Positions 33,161-46,747 of a stretch of DNA of 64,000 bases are shown here, one piece after another (position 1 is the stretch's first letter; each line of letters opens with the position of its first letter). The translations under genes were made by a program, and so were the position numbers. The notes below the pieces were generated by a model, which saw only the letters and a list, made by a program, of their open reading frames with translations, was not told the DNA's origin and ran no database searches. The stretch spans positions 1 through 64,000 of the forward strand of contig NZ_JAATVY010000028.1 of the NCBI RefSeq assembly GCF_011947195.1. Reading direction: 5' to 3'. The stretch is from Planosporangium thailandense (GTDB lineage: Bacteria > Actinomycetota > Actinomycetes > Mycobacteriales > Micromonosporaceae).

Positions 33161-34453
33161 GTGGGGCGTTACACGGACGAGATCAGACAGTTGGCGATGC
33201 CGCTCACCGACGAGCGTGACTTCGACGCGGTACTGGACCGCGTCGGCGGGGCCCGGATCGTGATGCTGGGTGAGGCCAGCCACGGTACGCACCAGTTCTA
33301 CGCGTGGCGGGCGGCGCTGACGCGCCGGCTGATCGCCGAGCGCGGGTTCTCGTTCGTCGGCGTGGAGGGCGACTGGCCCGACTGCGACCGGGTCGACCGG
33401 TCGGTGCGCTGCCGCGGCGACGCGCCGGACGACCCGTACGAGGCGCTGGAGGCGTTCGACCGGTGGCCCACCTGGATGTGGGCCAACGAGGAGGTCGTCG
33501 ACTTCTGCTGCTGGCTGCGTAACCGCAACGTCACGCTGGAGCCCGCGCAGCGGGCCGGGTTCCACGGGCTGGACGTGTACTCGCTGTGGGAGTCGATGCG
33601 CGAGGTCATCCTCCACCTGACCGAGCACGACCCCGGCAAGGTCGAGATGGCGGTGAACGCGTACCGGTGCTTTGAGCCGTTCGGCGAGGACCCGCAGCGC
33701 TACGCCATGGCGACCCGGTTCGTGCCCATGAGCTGCGAGGAGGAGGTCGTCAAGCTGCTGCGCGCGGCCCGCGAACACGCGTCGGCGGGCCGCGGCGACG
33801 AGTTCACCGTCCGGCAGAACGCCGAGGTCGTGGCCGGGGCCGAGCGCTACTACCGGGCGATGGTGGCCGGCGGCGCCAACTCCTGGAACGTCCGCGACCA
33901 GCACATGATGGACACTCTCGACCGGCTGCTGGCGCACTACGGGCCGGACTCCAAGGCCGTCGTGTGGGCGCACAACACCCATGTCGGCGACGCCCGCGCC
34001 ACCGACATGACCCGGGCCGGCATGTTCAACATCGGGCAGCTCGCCCGCGAGCGCTACGGCCGCGACAACGTCGTCCTCGTCGGCTTCGGCACCTACCGCG
34101 GCACCGTGCTGGCCGGCCGCGAGTGGGGCGCGCCCATGCGGGTGATGCGGGTGCCGATGGCACGGCCGGGCACGCTCGAGGACGCCCTGCACGAAGACGC
34201 GCCCCCGCAGGCACAGTTGATCTTCCCGCCCGCCGGCGGACCCCGGCCCCGCCTGCTCACCGACTGGCTCGACCACCGGGCCATCGGCGTGGTCTACCAC
34301 CCCGACCGGGAGCACTGGGGCAATTACGTGCCGACCAAGCTCGGCGACCGCTACGACGCGTTCTACTGGTTCGACGAAACCCGGGCCGTGCACCCGCTGC
34401 ACGTCTACCGCGTCGAAACCGTGGAGCCCGAGACCTACCCGGTCGGGGTGTGA
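33161..34453 (+). CDS. Erythromycin-esterase-like family protein
   Basis: This 430-residue protein has the erythromycin esterase (EreA-like/SuccBP) superfamily pattern: IVMLGEASHGTHQFYAWR with the Glu and catalytic His, FVGVEGDWPDCDRVDR, KAVVWAHNTHVGDA and VLVGFGTYRG. Members hydrolyse esters or act on unknown metabolites, and most environmental ones have no shown role in macrolide resistance. The GTG at 33161 is preceded by GAGGAGG (33145-33151), so this start is strongly preferred over upstream in-frame codons. A perfect hairpin follows the stop. Resistance function should not be assumed. Confidence 0.88.
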   Translation: MGRYTDEIRQLAMPLTDERDFDAVLDRVGGARIVMLGEASHGTHQFYAWRAALTRRLIAERGFSFVGVEGDWPDCDRVDRSVRCRGDAPDDPYEALEAFDRWPTWMWANEEVVDFCCWLRNRNVTLEPAQRAGFHGLDVYSLWESMREVILHLTEHDPGKVEMAVNAYRCFEPFGEDPQRYAMATRFVPMSCEEEVVKLLRAAREHASAGRGDEFTVRQNAEVVAGAERYYRAMVAGGANSWNVRDQHMMDTLDRLLAHYGPDSKAVVWAHNTHVGDARATDMTRAGMFNIGQLARERYGRDNVVLVGFGTYRGTVLAGREWGAPMRVMRVPMARPGTLEDALHEDAPPQAQLIFPPAGGPRPRLLTDWLDHRAIGVVYHPDREHWGNYVPTKLGDRYDAFYWFDETRAVHPLHVYRVETVEPETYPVGV

Positions 34454-34458
34454 CGCGC

Positions 34459-34494
34459 CCGGCCGGCGCCACGGGTGCCCGCGGCGCCGGCCGG
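34459..34494. terminator. Hairpin between convergent genes
   Basis: CCGGCCGGCGCC (34459-34470) pairs exactly with GGCGCCGGCCGG (34483-34494) across a 12-nt loop, 5 nt after the esterase-like gene and 16 nt before the end of the convergent stress gene. Confidence 0.7.
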
Positions 34495-34510
34495 CTCGCG
34501 CTCGGTGCGG

Positions 34511-35104
34511 TCAGGAGGTACCCGCTCCGCTGGCCTGCCAGTTGAGGCGGGTCAGCAGCTGACGGGCCGGGTCGGCGTGGTCGGTGGAGACCAGGACCGC
34601 GTACTGACCCGCCACCAGCGTGCTGCGGGAGGAGAAGTCACGTCGGCCCCCGGTCATCGCATGGGCGATCGCCCCGAAGATCGCTCCCCAGATGGCCCCG
34701 ATGATCAGGCCTGCGACCAGCAGCGGCCACCAGGTCGAGACGGTGAAGATGGCCAGCAGCAGGCCGATCAGCAGGCCGAACCAGGCACCGCTGGCTGCGC
34801 CGGCCAGTGCCGCGCGGCCGGTGGTCATCCGGCCCAGCACCTTCTCGACCAGTCGCAGGTCGGTCCCGACGATCGTGGTGTGCTCGACCGGGAAGTGGTT
34901 GTCGGACAGATAGTCGACGGCGCGCTGCGCGGACTCGTAGTCGGGGTACGTCGCCACGGTGACACCCGGGCGCCCCGCGCCCGTCACCGCGTCCGCGCCG
35001 CCCGGGGTGGTCGGCACTCCGGCCGGCCCGGTGGGGATGTCGGCGGATCCGGCGCCCGGCAGGTGCGGCACCGGGTCATGTGCGGGATTCGGCTGCATGG
35101 TCAC
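34511..35104 (-). CDS. General-stress-type membrane protein (YflT-like N-terminal domain)
   Basis: This 197-residue protein has a Pro/Gly-rich N-terminus (about 1-45), then TVATYPDYESAQRAVDYLSD with VVGTDLRL-like sequence (here IVGTDLRLVEKV), resembling the general stress protein 17M/YflT domain. It continues with two long hydrophobic helices (about 100-150) with Gly-zipper-like GAIWGAIFGAIAHAM. A short soluble C-terminal strand region follows. The GTG at 35104 has AGGGAGG at ideal distance; an ATG six bases further is the alternative. It probably sits in the cytoplasmic membrane; the function is unknown. Confidence 0.82.
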   Translation of the reverse strand: MTMQPNPAHDPVPHLPGAGSADIPTGPAGVPTTPGGADAVTGAGRPGVTVATYPDYESAQRAVDYLSDNHFPVEHTTIVGTDLRLVEKVLGRMTTGRAALAGAASGAWFGLLIGLLLAIFTVSTWWPLLVAGLIIGAIWGAIFGAIAHAMTGGRRDFSSRSTLVAGQYAVLVSTDHADPARQLLTRLNWQASGAGTS

Positions 35105-35252
35105 ATGTACCTCCCTAGTCCCTCGCCGTCTGCATTCCCCCGATGGGCCGGCCGGTAACGCGCGCGAGCGGGCTCAACCGGCCATGATTTCTCACTTTGT
35201 GAGATCCACACCTCACCATATGGACCGGCCACGGGTACTCCGCAGCCTGAAC

Positions 35253-35258
35253 TATTCT
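35253..35258 (+). promoter_or_regulatory. -10 element for leaderless transcription of serA
   Basis: TATTCT is followed by 6 nt and then the GTG start at 35265. There is no ribosome binding site, which supports a leaderless mRNA. Confidence 0.6.
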
Positions 35259-35264
35259 CGTTGC

Positions 35265-36488
35265 GTGCTCAAAAACGAACCCGTACGCACCCTGCTGCTC
35301 GAGAACATCCACAAGGACGCAGTCGCCCTGCTGGAATCGCAGGGCCACGAGGTCGAGACCGTTCCCCGGGCGTTGGACGAGGACGAGCTGATCAGGCGGC
35401 TCGACGGCGTGCACCTCCTCGGGATCCGGTCGAAGACGCAGGTGACCGCGAAGGTGCTGGCCGCCGCCACCGAACTGCGGGCGATCGGGGCGTTCTGCAT
35501 CGGCACCGACCAGATCGACCTCGGGGCCGCCACCCGCGCCGGCATCGCCGTGTTCAACGCCCCGTTCTCCAACACCCGCAGCGTGGTGGAGCTGGCCCTG
35601 GCCGAGATCATCGCGCTCACCCGGCGGCTGACCGAGAAGAACGCAGGCATGCACGCCGGGGTGTGGAACAAGGACGCCGCGGGCAGCCACGAGGTACGCG
35701 GACGCACGCTGGGCATCGTCGGGTACGGCAACATCGGCACCCAGCTGTCCGTGCTCGCCGAAAACCTGGGTATGCGGGTGGTCTTCTACGACACCGCCGA
35801 CAAGCTGGCGCTGGGCAACGCGCACCGCTGCGCGACCCTGGACGAGCTGCTCGACGTGTCCGACGTCGTCACGCTGCACGTGGACGGCCGGCCGGGCAAC
35901 AGCGGCTTCTTCGGTGAGAAGCAGTTCGCCCGGATGCGCCCGGGCAGCATCTTCCTCAACCTCAGCCGCGGCTTCGTCATCGACCACGTGGCCCTGCGCC
36001 GGTACCTCGACTCCGGCCATCTCGCCGGCGCCGCGGTCGACGTGTTCCCCGCCGAGCCCAAGGGGCGCGGTGACGAGTTCCGCTCCGAGCTGCGCGGCCT
36101 GCCGAACGTGATCCTCACCCCGCACATCGGCGGCTCGACCGAGGAGGCCCAGGCCGACATCGGCTCCTTCGTCGCCGAGAAGCTGCACCGGTACGTGGTC
36201 GAGGGCGCCACCACGCTGAGCGTCAACCTGCCCGCGCTGGCGCTCCCGCTCCAGCCCGGCAACCACCGGCTGGCGCACGTGCACCACAACGTCCCCGGCG
36301 TGCTCGCCGAGGTGAACAGCATCCTGGCCGCGCACTCGGTCAACATCGAGGGCCAGCTGCTCGGCACCCGCGGCGAGGTCGGCTACCTGCTCACCGACAT
36401 CGGCCAGGACTACACCGAAGAGGTGCTGACCAAGCTGCGCGGCATGCCGCAGACCATCCGGCTGCGGGTCCTGCCCTGGCTGACCTGA
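35265..36488 (+). CDS. serA: D-3-phosphoglycerate dehydrogenase
   Basis: This 407-residue enzyme catalyses the first step of serine synthesis, oxidising 3-phosphoglycerate with NAD+. The NAD-binding motif is TLGIVGYGNIGTQLSVLAEN (about 146-165), and the catalytic His lies in LTPHIGGSTEEAQ. A C-terminal ACT domain (about 335-407, HHNVPGVLAEVNSILAAHSV) allows serine feedback. Length and domain order match the E. coli SerA type (about 410 residues) rather than the longer mycobacterial type. The GTG start is chosen because it gives the VLKNEPVRTLLLENIH N-terminus and has a -10 at leaderless spacing. A 52-nt terminator hairpin follows. Confidence 0.95.
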   Translation: MLKNEPVRTLLLENIHKDAVALLESQGHEVETVPRALDEDELIRRLDGVHLLGIRSKTQVTAKVLAAATELRAIGAFCIGTDQIDLGAATRAGIAVFNAPFSNTRSVVELALAEIIALTRRLTEKNAGMHAGVWNKDAAGSHEVRGRTLGIVGYGNIGTQLSVLAENLGMRVVFYDTADKLALGNAHRCATLDELLDVSDVVTLHVDGRPGNSGFFGEKQFARMRPGSIFLNLSRGFVIDHVALRRYLDSGHLAGAAVDVFPAEPKGRGDEFRSELRGLPNVILTPHIGGSTEEAQADIGSFVAEKLHRYVVEGATTLSVNLPALALPLQPGNHRLAHVHHNVPGVLAEVNSILAAHSVNIEGQLLGTRGEVGYLLTDIGQDYTEEVLTKLRGMPQTIRLRVLPWLT

Positions 36489-36500
36489 GCGAGGAGGCGC

Positions 36501-36552
36501 CCTCGGGTCGCCGGATGTGAGGCGGTCACCGCCTCACATCCGGCGCCCGAGG
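36501..36552 (+). terminator. Very strong 24-bp hairpin terminator after serA
   Basis: The left arm (36501-36525) and right arm (36529-36552) pair over 24 bp with one bulged T and a 3-nt loop. It starts 12 nt after the serA stop. Confidence 0.88.
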
Positions 36553-36671
36553 GGCTGCTCATCCGCGTGCGGGGCCATCGACGTTTCGGGACGGGGAACG
36601 CGGGCACTGCGACCGGTGACGCAACTGCTCAGCGGCGCCGATTTCGGCACGTCGGCGTCGGGGAGGCCGAG

Positions 36672-38348
36672 ATGAGCCAGCGGAACGTCGTCACCGACGT
36701 CGTCACGCGTACCCGCAATGCGGCGGAGTCGGGTATCTTCAACGTCCACGACCACCGGATCGCCGGCAATGGCCACACCAACGACCAGCCGGCGCTCCAG
36801 GCGCTGGTCGACGAGCTCGGGGCGGCGGTCGCCGCCGACGGCCGGCCGCGCTCGATCTACTGCCCACCCGGCGTCTACCTGATCCGGGACACCGCCGTGG
36901 TCTGGCGCAGCGGGGTGTCCCTGATCGGCTCCGGCCCGGCCGTGACCCGGTTCGTCCTGGACAACTCGGGAAACCCGAGGGAGCCGGTCCCGCTCGCGTG
37001 GTTCACCGCGATCAACCACGGCGCCAGCCGCGACAACCACCTGGCCGACTGCACGTTCGCCGCTTTCGAGGTCGACGGCTCCCGGGTCGACCTCCCCGAA
37101 TACAACCCGCTGGCCAAGGGGTTGGGCCTGCAGTACGTGGTCCGGGGGCGGTTTGATGATCTGTACATCCACGACACCGTCGGCACCGGATTCGGCTGCG
37201 ATCATCTCCAGGACGCCATCGTCCACGGCGTCACCGCGATGCGGTGCGGACGCCTGGTTCGCGGCGACCAGATGGGCGGCGCCGGTATCGGCATCGGCGT
37301 CGGCGGCTGGGGCGACATCGAACGGCTGACCATCTGGGGCTGCGCGACCATCGGCAACGGCACCAACGGGATCTTCGTGGAGCTCCAGGAGAGCACATGG
37401 TCCCGGCCGCGGGGCATCCGCATCACCGACTGCCACGCCGAAGGCAACCGGTTCGGAATCTCCGACTGGGGCGCGAACGGTCTGGTCGTCAACGCGTGCA
37501 CCATGATTGCCAACCACGAGGCGGGCTACGACCTGTCGTCCATGGGCACCACGTCGGTGGCCGGGCGCGGTGGTCTGGTGGCCAACTGCGTGATCGACGG
37601 CAACATCCGCGACGGGCTGGCCATCGGCAACACCCCCGGGCCGTACACGTTCAGCGGCAACCGGATCAGCGGCAACGGCCGCTATGGGTACTGGCAGCAC
37701 AACGTCGGGGGCGGCCACCGCGGACCGGCCGGCAACATCGTCCTCACCGACAACGAGATCTGGGCCAACGCACTGGCCGGCATCCGCCTGGACGCTGAAC
37801 TCGACGACGCGACGCTGCTCAACAACCGGATCCGCGACAACGGGCAACGGGCCGCGCCGGCCGCGTCCGGTGGCGGCGACACGGTCAGCTACACCGCACG
37901 GACACTGGTCGACACCGCCGCGGACTGGTTGGAGAACGGGCACATGGGCAAGGACGTGACCGTCGGCGAGCAGCGCGCCGTCGTGGTCGCCAACAGCGCG
38001 ACCGAACTTGTGCTGGCGCCGACCCGGCCCGGCGCCAAGACGTCATGGACGATCTGCACCCCGCTGCGGGGCTCGGCCTACCGCCTGCCCGACTCCCCCG
38101 CCGAGCGTCCCGGCGTCTGTGTGGCCGCCATGGCCGACCACGCCACGAAACGGGGCAACCGGGTCTGGGACAGTCAGCAGCGCAAGCGGCAGACCCACGG
38201 GATCTGGGTCACCGAGCACGGAAGGTGCCGGGACAGCTGGGCCACCGACAACAACTTCGACGGCAACGCGTACGGCGCGGCCCGCTTCGACACCGCGCCG
38301 GAAGGTGGTTGCTGGCGCGACAACCTGGGTCTCGACGGCCCGGCGTGA
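36672..38348 (+). CDS. Right-handed parallel beta-helix protein (pectate-lyase-like fold)
   Basis: This 558-residue protein starts at ATG 36672, with GGGAGG 5 nt upstream. The N-terminal GNGHTNDQPALQALVDELGA and IYCPPGVYLIRD are typical of pectate-lyase-superfamily beta-helices. Repeated NGIFVE, NRFGISDWGANGL, NRISGNGRYGYWQHN and LNNRIRDNGQ rungs follow (about 230-420). The C-terminal part (about 430-558) repeats the pattern less regularly and contains a TVSYTARTLVDTAADW insertion like those in phage tail-spike and glycan-binding proteins. There is no signal peptide, so it may be cytoplasmic or exported by another route. The substrate, if it is an enzyme, is unknown. Confidence 0.85.
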   Translation: MSQRNVVTDVVTRTRNAAESGIFNVHDHRIAGNGHTNDQPALQALVDELGAAVAADGRPRSIYCPPGVYLIRDTAVVWRSGVSLIGSGPAVTRFVLDNSGNPREPVPLAWFTAINHGASRDNHLADCTFAAFEVDGSRVDLPEYNPLAKGLGLQYVVRGRFDDLYIHDTVGTGFGCDHLQDAIVHGVTAMRCGRLVRGDQMGGAGIGIGVGGWGDIERLTIWGCATIGNGTNGIFVELQESTWSRPRGIRITDCHAEGNRFGISDWGANGLVVNACTMIANHEAGYDLSSMGTTSVAGRGGLVANCVIDGNIRDGLAIGNTPGPYTFSGNRISGNGRYGYWQHNVGGGHRGPAGNIVLTDNEIWANALAGIRLDAELDDATLLNNRIRDNGQRAAPAASGGGDTVSYTARTLVDTAADWLENGHMGKDVTVGEQRAVVVANSATELVLAPTRPGAKTSWTICTPLRGSAYRLPDSPAERPGVCVAAMADHATKRGNRVWDSQQRKRQTHGIWVTEHGRCRDSWATDNNFDGNAYGAARFDTAPEGGCWRDNLGLDGPA

Positions 38349-38371
38349 CCGGCGAGGCGACGCGGCCCGCC

Positions 38372-39211
38372 TCACGGATGGTGGTTGCCCGGCTCCGCCT
38401 CGCCGAAGCGGGCCAGCGCCAGCGCGCCGGCCACGGCGATGACGAAGCCCACGACCGCGACCGGCGCGTACCCCGGCCGGGTGTGGTCGCCGAGCAGCAG
38501 CACGCCCACGGCGGCCGGCGCGACCGTCTCCCCGATCACCATCGCCCCGGTCGTCACGGTCACCGCGCCGCGCTGCAGGCCGGTGGCGAAGAACAGGAAC
38601 GCCACCACCCCACCGGCGACGAGGGCGTACGTGGCCGGATCGCGGATGAGGTGCCCCGGCGAGAGGTCGGGCAGTGCCCGTACGGCCAGGGCGACGACTC
38701 CGAACGCGAGCCCGGCGACCAGCCCGAGCATCGCGGAGCGGGCCGGGTCCCGGGCGCGGCCGGCGGCGAACCCCACGCCGGACAGCACCACCACGCAGCC
38801 GAGCAGCGCGAGCCGGAAGCCGGGACTGATCGGCGCCGTACCCTCCGAGCCGGTGGCCAGGGCGAGCATCGCCAGGCCGGCGCAGACCGTCCCGACCGCC
38901 GCCCACTCCCGCGCCCGTAGCCGGGCCGCCAGCATGGGCACCGCCGCCAGGGCGGTGACCGCCAGGTTGGACGCGATGGCCGCCTGGACGAGGAACACCG
39001 GCATCACGCGCAGCGCCAGGAACTGCCCGGCGAAGCCGGCGCCGTCGAGCAGGACGCCGCCGACGAACGGCGCACGACCGAGCAGCCGGAGCAGCAGCCG
39101 GGGGTCAACGTCACGCGTCTGCCGGGTGGACCGCGCGGCGACGGCCTGCAGCACCGACGCCACTCCGTAGCAGACGGCGGAGGCGAACGCGCCCAGCAGA
39201 CCGAGGATCAT
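38372..39211 (-). CDS. DMT-superfamily permease
   Basis: This 279-residue protein has about nine or ten transmembrane helices with the drug/metabolite transporter arrangement: an N-terminal MILGLLGAFASAVCYGVASVL, FLVQAAIASNLAVTALAAVP in the centre, and TGAMVIGETVAPAAVGVLLLG typical of the second EamA-like repeat. It is close to the NIPA/DMT type seen in actinobacteria. The substrate is unknown. It is convergent with the beta-helix gene (23-nt gap) and divergent from the small membrane gene at 39326. Confidence 0.82.
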   Translation of the reverse strand: MILGLLGAFASAVCYGVASVLQAVAARSTRQTRDVDPRLLLRLLGRAPFVGGVLLDGAGFAGQFLALRVMPVFLVQAAIASNLAVTALAAVPMLAARLRAREWAAVGTVCAGLAMLALATGSEGTAPISPGFRLALLGCVVVLSGVGFAAGRARDPARSAMLGLVAGLAFGVVALAVRALPDLSPGHLIRDPATYALVAGGVVAFLFFATGLQRGAVTVTTGAMVIGETVAPAAVGVLLLGDHTRPGYAPVAVVGFVIAVAGALALARFGEAEPGNHHP

Positions 39212-39325
39212 CGCCGTATGACCCTACCGGCCACGCGCCGCCGCCGGGGACCGTCGTCGATCCGACACCTCGACGGCGGTGAAACCGTCCATACTCGACA
39301 TCACCGGCGGTGTGAGGGGGCGGCG

Positions 39326-39751
39326 ATGAAGGTCGGTCGAGTCATCGGGGCAGCGGTCGGGATCCTCGTCATCGCGGCGGGCTGCGGGCTGACGTTCTGG
39401 GCGGCGGTGCACGACAAGACGATCAGCTCGGTCGGCATCGGCGGCATCTTCGTGGTCGGGGTGATCCTCACCGGCGTGAGCCTGCTCGACCTGCGGCCGT
39501 CGTCGCTGGCGTTCGGCAAGGACGGCGTCACCCTCCAACTGGTCGCCGACGCGGTGAAGAACGTCAAGGACACCGCCCAGCAGGCGGCGACCGCGGTGGC
39601 GGCCGATCCGACCGTCAAGGACGCCGTGGCCTGCGCGAAGACCGAGGACGACGCGGAGAAGATCGTCGGGCAGATCACCCAGCGCATCGTCCAGGCGCTG
39701 CCCGCGACGGCCGACCTCACCCGCGACGCGCTCGGCGTACTGCGCAGGTGA
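39326..39751 (+). CDS. Small membrane protein with cytoplasmic helical tail
   Basis: This 141-residue protein has two transmembrane helices (about residues 7-27 and 36-56) followed by an 80-residue soluble helical region rich in Ala, Val, Asp and Lys (DAVKNVKDTAQQAATAVAAD). I do not recognise a family. The ATG at 39326 follows a GAGGGGG sequence. The stop lies 8 nt before a perfect palindrome shared in type with the one inside cbiG. Confidence 0.65.
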   Translation: MKVGRVIGAAVGILVIAAGCGLTFWAAVHDKTISSVGIGGIFVVGVILTGVSLLDLRPSSLAFGKDGVTLQLVADAVKNVKDTAQQAATAVAADPTVKDAVACAKTEDDAEKIVGQITQRIVQALPATADLTRDALGVLRR

Positions 39752-39759
39752 TCTCTCGC

Positions 39760-39809
39760 CGATCTTGGACACTTGTGCCAGTCATAGCCAGCACAAGTGT
39801 CCAAGATCG
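39760..39809. repeat. Palindromic element (family A copy 2) abutting the pgm stop
   Basis: Perfect 19-bp arms (39760-39778, 39791-39809) surround a 12-nt loop with CATAG. The core GATCTTGGACA is shared with 5241-5296. The right arm ends one base before the pgm stop codon (39810-39812) and can terminate both convergent genes. Confidence 0.9.
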
Positions 39810-41456
39810 TTAGGCAGTGCGGAGTGCCTCGGACACCAGCGCCCGCGCCTCCTCCTGGATGCGCGACAGGTGCTCCGGGCCCCGGAAGGACTCGGCGTAG
39901 ATCTTGTACACGTCCTCCGTACCGGACGGGCGCGCGGCGAACCAGCCCGACCGCGTACCCACCTTCAACCCTCCGATCGGCGCGCCGTTGCCGGGCGCCG
40001 TGGTCAGCGTGGCCGTGATGGGCTCCCCGGCCAGGGTCGCCGCGCTCACCTGGTCGGGCGACAGTCGGCCGAGCACCGCCTTCTCCTCCCGGGTCGCCGG
40101 CGCGTCGATCCGGGCGTACGCGGGGTCGCCGAAGCGCGACACCAGATCGCGGTAGTGCTCGCTGGGCGTACGCCCGGTGACCGCCGTGATCTCCGAGGCC
40201 AGCAGGCACAGGATGATGCCGTCCTTGTCGGTCGTCCAGACGCTGCCGTCGCGGCGCAGGAACGACGCGCCCGCGCTCTCCTCGCCACCGAAGCCGACCG
40301 ACCCGTCCAGCAGCCCGGGCACGAACCACTTGAAGCCGACCGGGACCTCCAGCAGCGGCCGGCCGAGGTCGGCCGCCACGCGGTCGATCATCGACGACGA
40401 GACGAGCGTCTTGCCGACGGCGGCGGTCGCGGGCCAGTCGGCCCGGTTGCGGAACAGGTAGTCGATCGCGACGGCCAGGTAGTGGTTGGGGTTCATGAGC
40501 CCCGCATCAGGGGTCACGATACCGTGCCGGTCGGCGTCGGCGTCGTTACCGGTCGCGACCTGGTACTCCGAGCGGCGGTCGATGAGCGAGGCCATGGCGT
40601 ACGGCGAGGAGCAGTCCATACGGATCTTGCCGTCCCAGTCCAGCGTCATGAACCGCCACGTCGGGTCCACCGTCGGGTTGACCACGGTGAGGTCCAGCCG
40701 GTGGCGGTCGGCGATCTCGCCCCAGTACGCCACGCTGGCGCCGCCGAGCGGGTCCGCGCCGATGCGCACGCCGGCCGCGCGGATCGCGTCGAGGTCCACG
40801 ATCGAGGGAAGGTCGTCGACGTACGCGCTCAGGAAGTCGTACCGACGGGTCGTGTCGGCGGACCGGGCGCGGGCGTACGGGACGCGCCGGACGTCGGCCA
40901 GCCCGTCGGCGATCAGGGCGTTGGCCCGGTCCTGGATCCACCGGGTCGCGTCGGTGCCGGCGGGTCCGCCGTCCGGCGGGTTGTACTTGAAGCCGCCGTC
41001 GGAGGGCGGGTTGTGTGACGGCGTGACCACGACGCCGTCGGCGAGGCCGGTGTCACGGCCGGAGTTGTGGGTGAGGATCGCGTGCGACAGCGCCGGGGTG
41101 GGCGTGTAGCCGTCGCGGCTGTCGATGAGCACGGTGACGCCGTTGGCCGCGAACACCTCCAGCGCGCTCACCGTCGCCGGTTCGCTCAGGGCGTGGGTGT
41201 CCCGGCCGAGGAACAGCGGCCCGTCGGTGCCCTGCGCCCGGCGGTACTCGCAGATCGCCTGGGCGATCGCCACGATGTGGTCTTCGTTGAAGGCCCCGGT
41301 GAGGCTGGAGCCCCGGTGGCCGGAGGTGCCGAAGGCCACCCGCTGCGCCGGCGACTGCGGGTCGGGGTGCTCGGCGTAGTAGGCGGTGACGAGGCGGGGC
41401 ACGTCGACGAGGTCGCCTGGCTCGGCCGGCTGGCCGGCGCGGGGGTGGACCGACAT
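39810..41456 (-). CDS. pgm: Phosphoglucomutase (alpha-D-glucose phosphate-specific)
   Basis: This 548-residue Pgm interconverts glucose-6-phosphate and glucose-1-phosphate. The active-site serine loop is [20 protein letters not shown], the metal loop is [12 protein letters not shown], and the sugar-binding GGEESAG and phosphate-binding [12 protein letters not shown] motifs are present, in the right order for a full-length enzyme. GAGGAGG precedes the ATG at 41456. It is divergent from glgE and supplies glucose-1-phosphate for GlgC, so it belongs functionally to the neighbouring alpha-glucan pathway. Confidence 0.96.
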   Translation of the reverse strand: MSVHPRAGQPAEPGDLVDVPRLVTAYYAEHPDPQSPAQRVAFGTSGHRGSSLTGAFNEDHIVAIAQAICEYRRAQGTDGPLFLGRDTHALSEPATVSALEVFAANGVTVLIDSRDGYTPTPALSHAILTHNSGRDTGLADGVVVTPSHNPPSDGGFKYNPPDGGPAGTDATRWIQDRANALIADGLADVRRVPYARARSADTTRRYDFLSAYVDDLPSIVDLDAIRAAGVRIGADPLGGASVAYWGEIADRHRLDLTVVNPTVDPTWRFMTLDWDGKIRMDCSSPYAMASLIDRRSEYQVATGNDADADRHGIVTPDAGLMNPNHYLAVAIDYLFRNRADWPATAAVGKTLVSSSMIDRVAADLGRPLLEVPVGFKWFVPGLLDGSVGFGGEESAGASFLRRDGSVWTTDKDGIILCLLASEITAVTGRTPSEHYRDLVSRFGDPAYARIDAPATREEKAVLGRLSPDQVSAATLAGEPITATLTTAPGNGAPIGGLKVGTRSGWFAARPSGTEDVYKIYAESFRGPEHLSRIQEEARALVSEALRTA

Positions 41457-41591
41457 GGAATGGGCCTCCTCGTGGCGCGATGACGTGGACGACGTCGTGG
41501 GCCGGGTACGGGACACGTTCCCATGATCGTGGTGAATCGAACCTGACCAAGACGACCTGATCCCGCCCGAGCCAAATCGGCTGGGGCTGGC

Positions 41592-41597
41592 TAACGT
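41592..41597 (+). promoter_or_regulatory. -10 element for leaderless transcription of glgE
   Basis: TAACGT is followed by 7 nt and the ATG at 41605. No Shine-Dalgarno is present. Confidence 0.55.
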
Positions 41598-41604
41598 AAC
41601 AATC

Positions 41605-43566
<1,962 letters not shown>

Positions 43567-43613
43567 TCCCCATTCACGTTTAGCGGTCAGCAACGCACGG
43601 GTAGGAAAAGAAA

Positions 43614-45373
<1,760 letters not shown>

Positions 45374-45377
<4 letters not shown>

Positions 45378-46708
45378 AAACCGCCGAGGCGGCGACCGCA
45401 CTGCCCTTCGCCGAGTGGTTGCCGCGGCAACGCTGGTACGCCGGCCGTAACCGGACCCTGGTCGGCGTGGAGCCGGCCGTGGTGACGCCGGTGTGCGACG
45501 ACATCGACCATGTTCTGCTCGACGTCACGTACGCCGACGGCGGCGTCGAGCGCTACCAGGTCTTCGTCGGCTGGGAGCGGGTCCCGCCGGCCGAGTACGC
45601 CCAGGTGGCGACGATCGGCGCGCACGACGACCGCACCGCGTACGACGCCCTGTACGACGACGACGCGGCGCGCCGGCTGCTGGCGATGATCGCGGTGGAC
45701 GAGACGGTGGGCCCCCTCCGGTTCGTCCCCGAGCCCGGCGCGCGGCTGCCCCTGGACGCGCCCGCCCGGGTCGCGGACGCCGAGCAGACCAACACGAGCG
45801 TCATCTACGACACCGCGGCGATCATGAAGATCTTCCGCCGGGTGTCCGCCGGGATCAACCCGGACCTGGAGCTCAACCGGGTGCTCGCCCGGGCCGGCTG
45901 CCCGCACGTGGCCCGGCTGCTGGGCGCGATCGAAAGCCAGGACGTCGACGGTGCGCCGGTCTCGCTCGGCATGGTCACCGAGTACGCGGTGAACTCCGCC
46001 GACGGCTGGTCGATGGCCACGGCGAGCACCCGGGACCTGTTCGCCGAGGCCGACCTGCACGCCGACGAGGTCGGCGGCGACTTCGCGGCCGAGTCGTGCC
46101 GGCTCGGCGAGGCGGTCGCCTCGGTCCACCGCACGCTCGCCAAGGAGCTGGGCACGGTCCCGGCGGCGCCGCCGGTCGACGCGATGATCGAACGGCTGGC
46201 CCAGGCGGCGGCCGGCGCGCCCCAACTGGCCCCGTACGTGTCCGCCATCGCGGCGAAGTACCGGGAGGTGGGCACCCGGGAGACGCCCATGCAGCGCATC
46301 CACGGCGACCTTCACCTGGGCCAGGTGCTGCGCACCCCGCAGGCGTGGCTGCTGATCGACTTCGAGGGCGAGCCGGGCCAGCCCATCGAGGAACGTCGCC
46401 GCTCGGACTCCCCGCTGCGCGACATCGCCGGCATGCTGCGCTCGTACGAGTACGCCGCCCACCAGCTGCTCGTCACCGACCCGGACAACACGCAGCTCGC
46501 GCACCGCGCGCGGGAGTGGACCGAGCGCAACCGCGAGGCGTTCTGCGACGGGTACGCGGGCGTCGCCGGTTTCGACCCGCGCGACGCCCAGGCGCTGCTG
46601 TGCGCGTACGAACTGGACAAGGCCGTCTACGAGGTGGCGTACGAAGCCCGCCACCGTCCGACCTGGCTGCGGATCCCGCTGCAGTCGATCGAACGGATCG
46701 TGGGTTAG
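45374..46708 (+). CDS. mak: Maltokinase
   Basis: This 444-residue Mak/Pep2 phosphorylates maltose with ATP to maltose-1-phosphate. The N-terminal cap includes [12 protein letters not shown]. The kinase-like C-lobe has the catalytic loop [12 protein letters not shown] (Asp), then [20 protein letters not shown] (metal-binding Asp) and [16 protein letters not shown], all typical of mycobacterial Mak. It is coupled to treS by ATGA and followed after 39 nt by glgB. In some organisms TreS and Mak are fused; here they are separate but overlap. Confidence 0.96.
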
Positions 46709-46747
46709 CCCCGAAGCGGCGAAGACAATGCCTCCTAAGGACGTGGA

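Noticed and set aside
33161-34453. Macrolide resistance gene
   Set aside because: Only the superfamily is supported. Most environmental members are not shown to act on erythromycin, and there is no resistance context.
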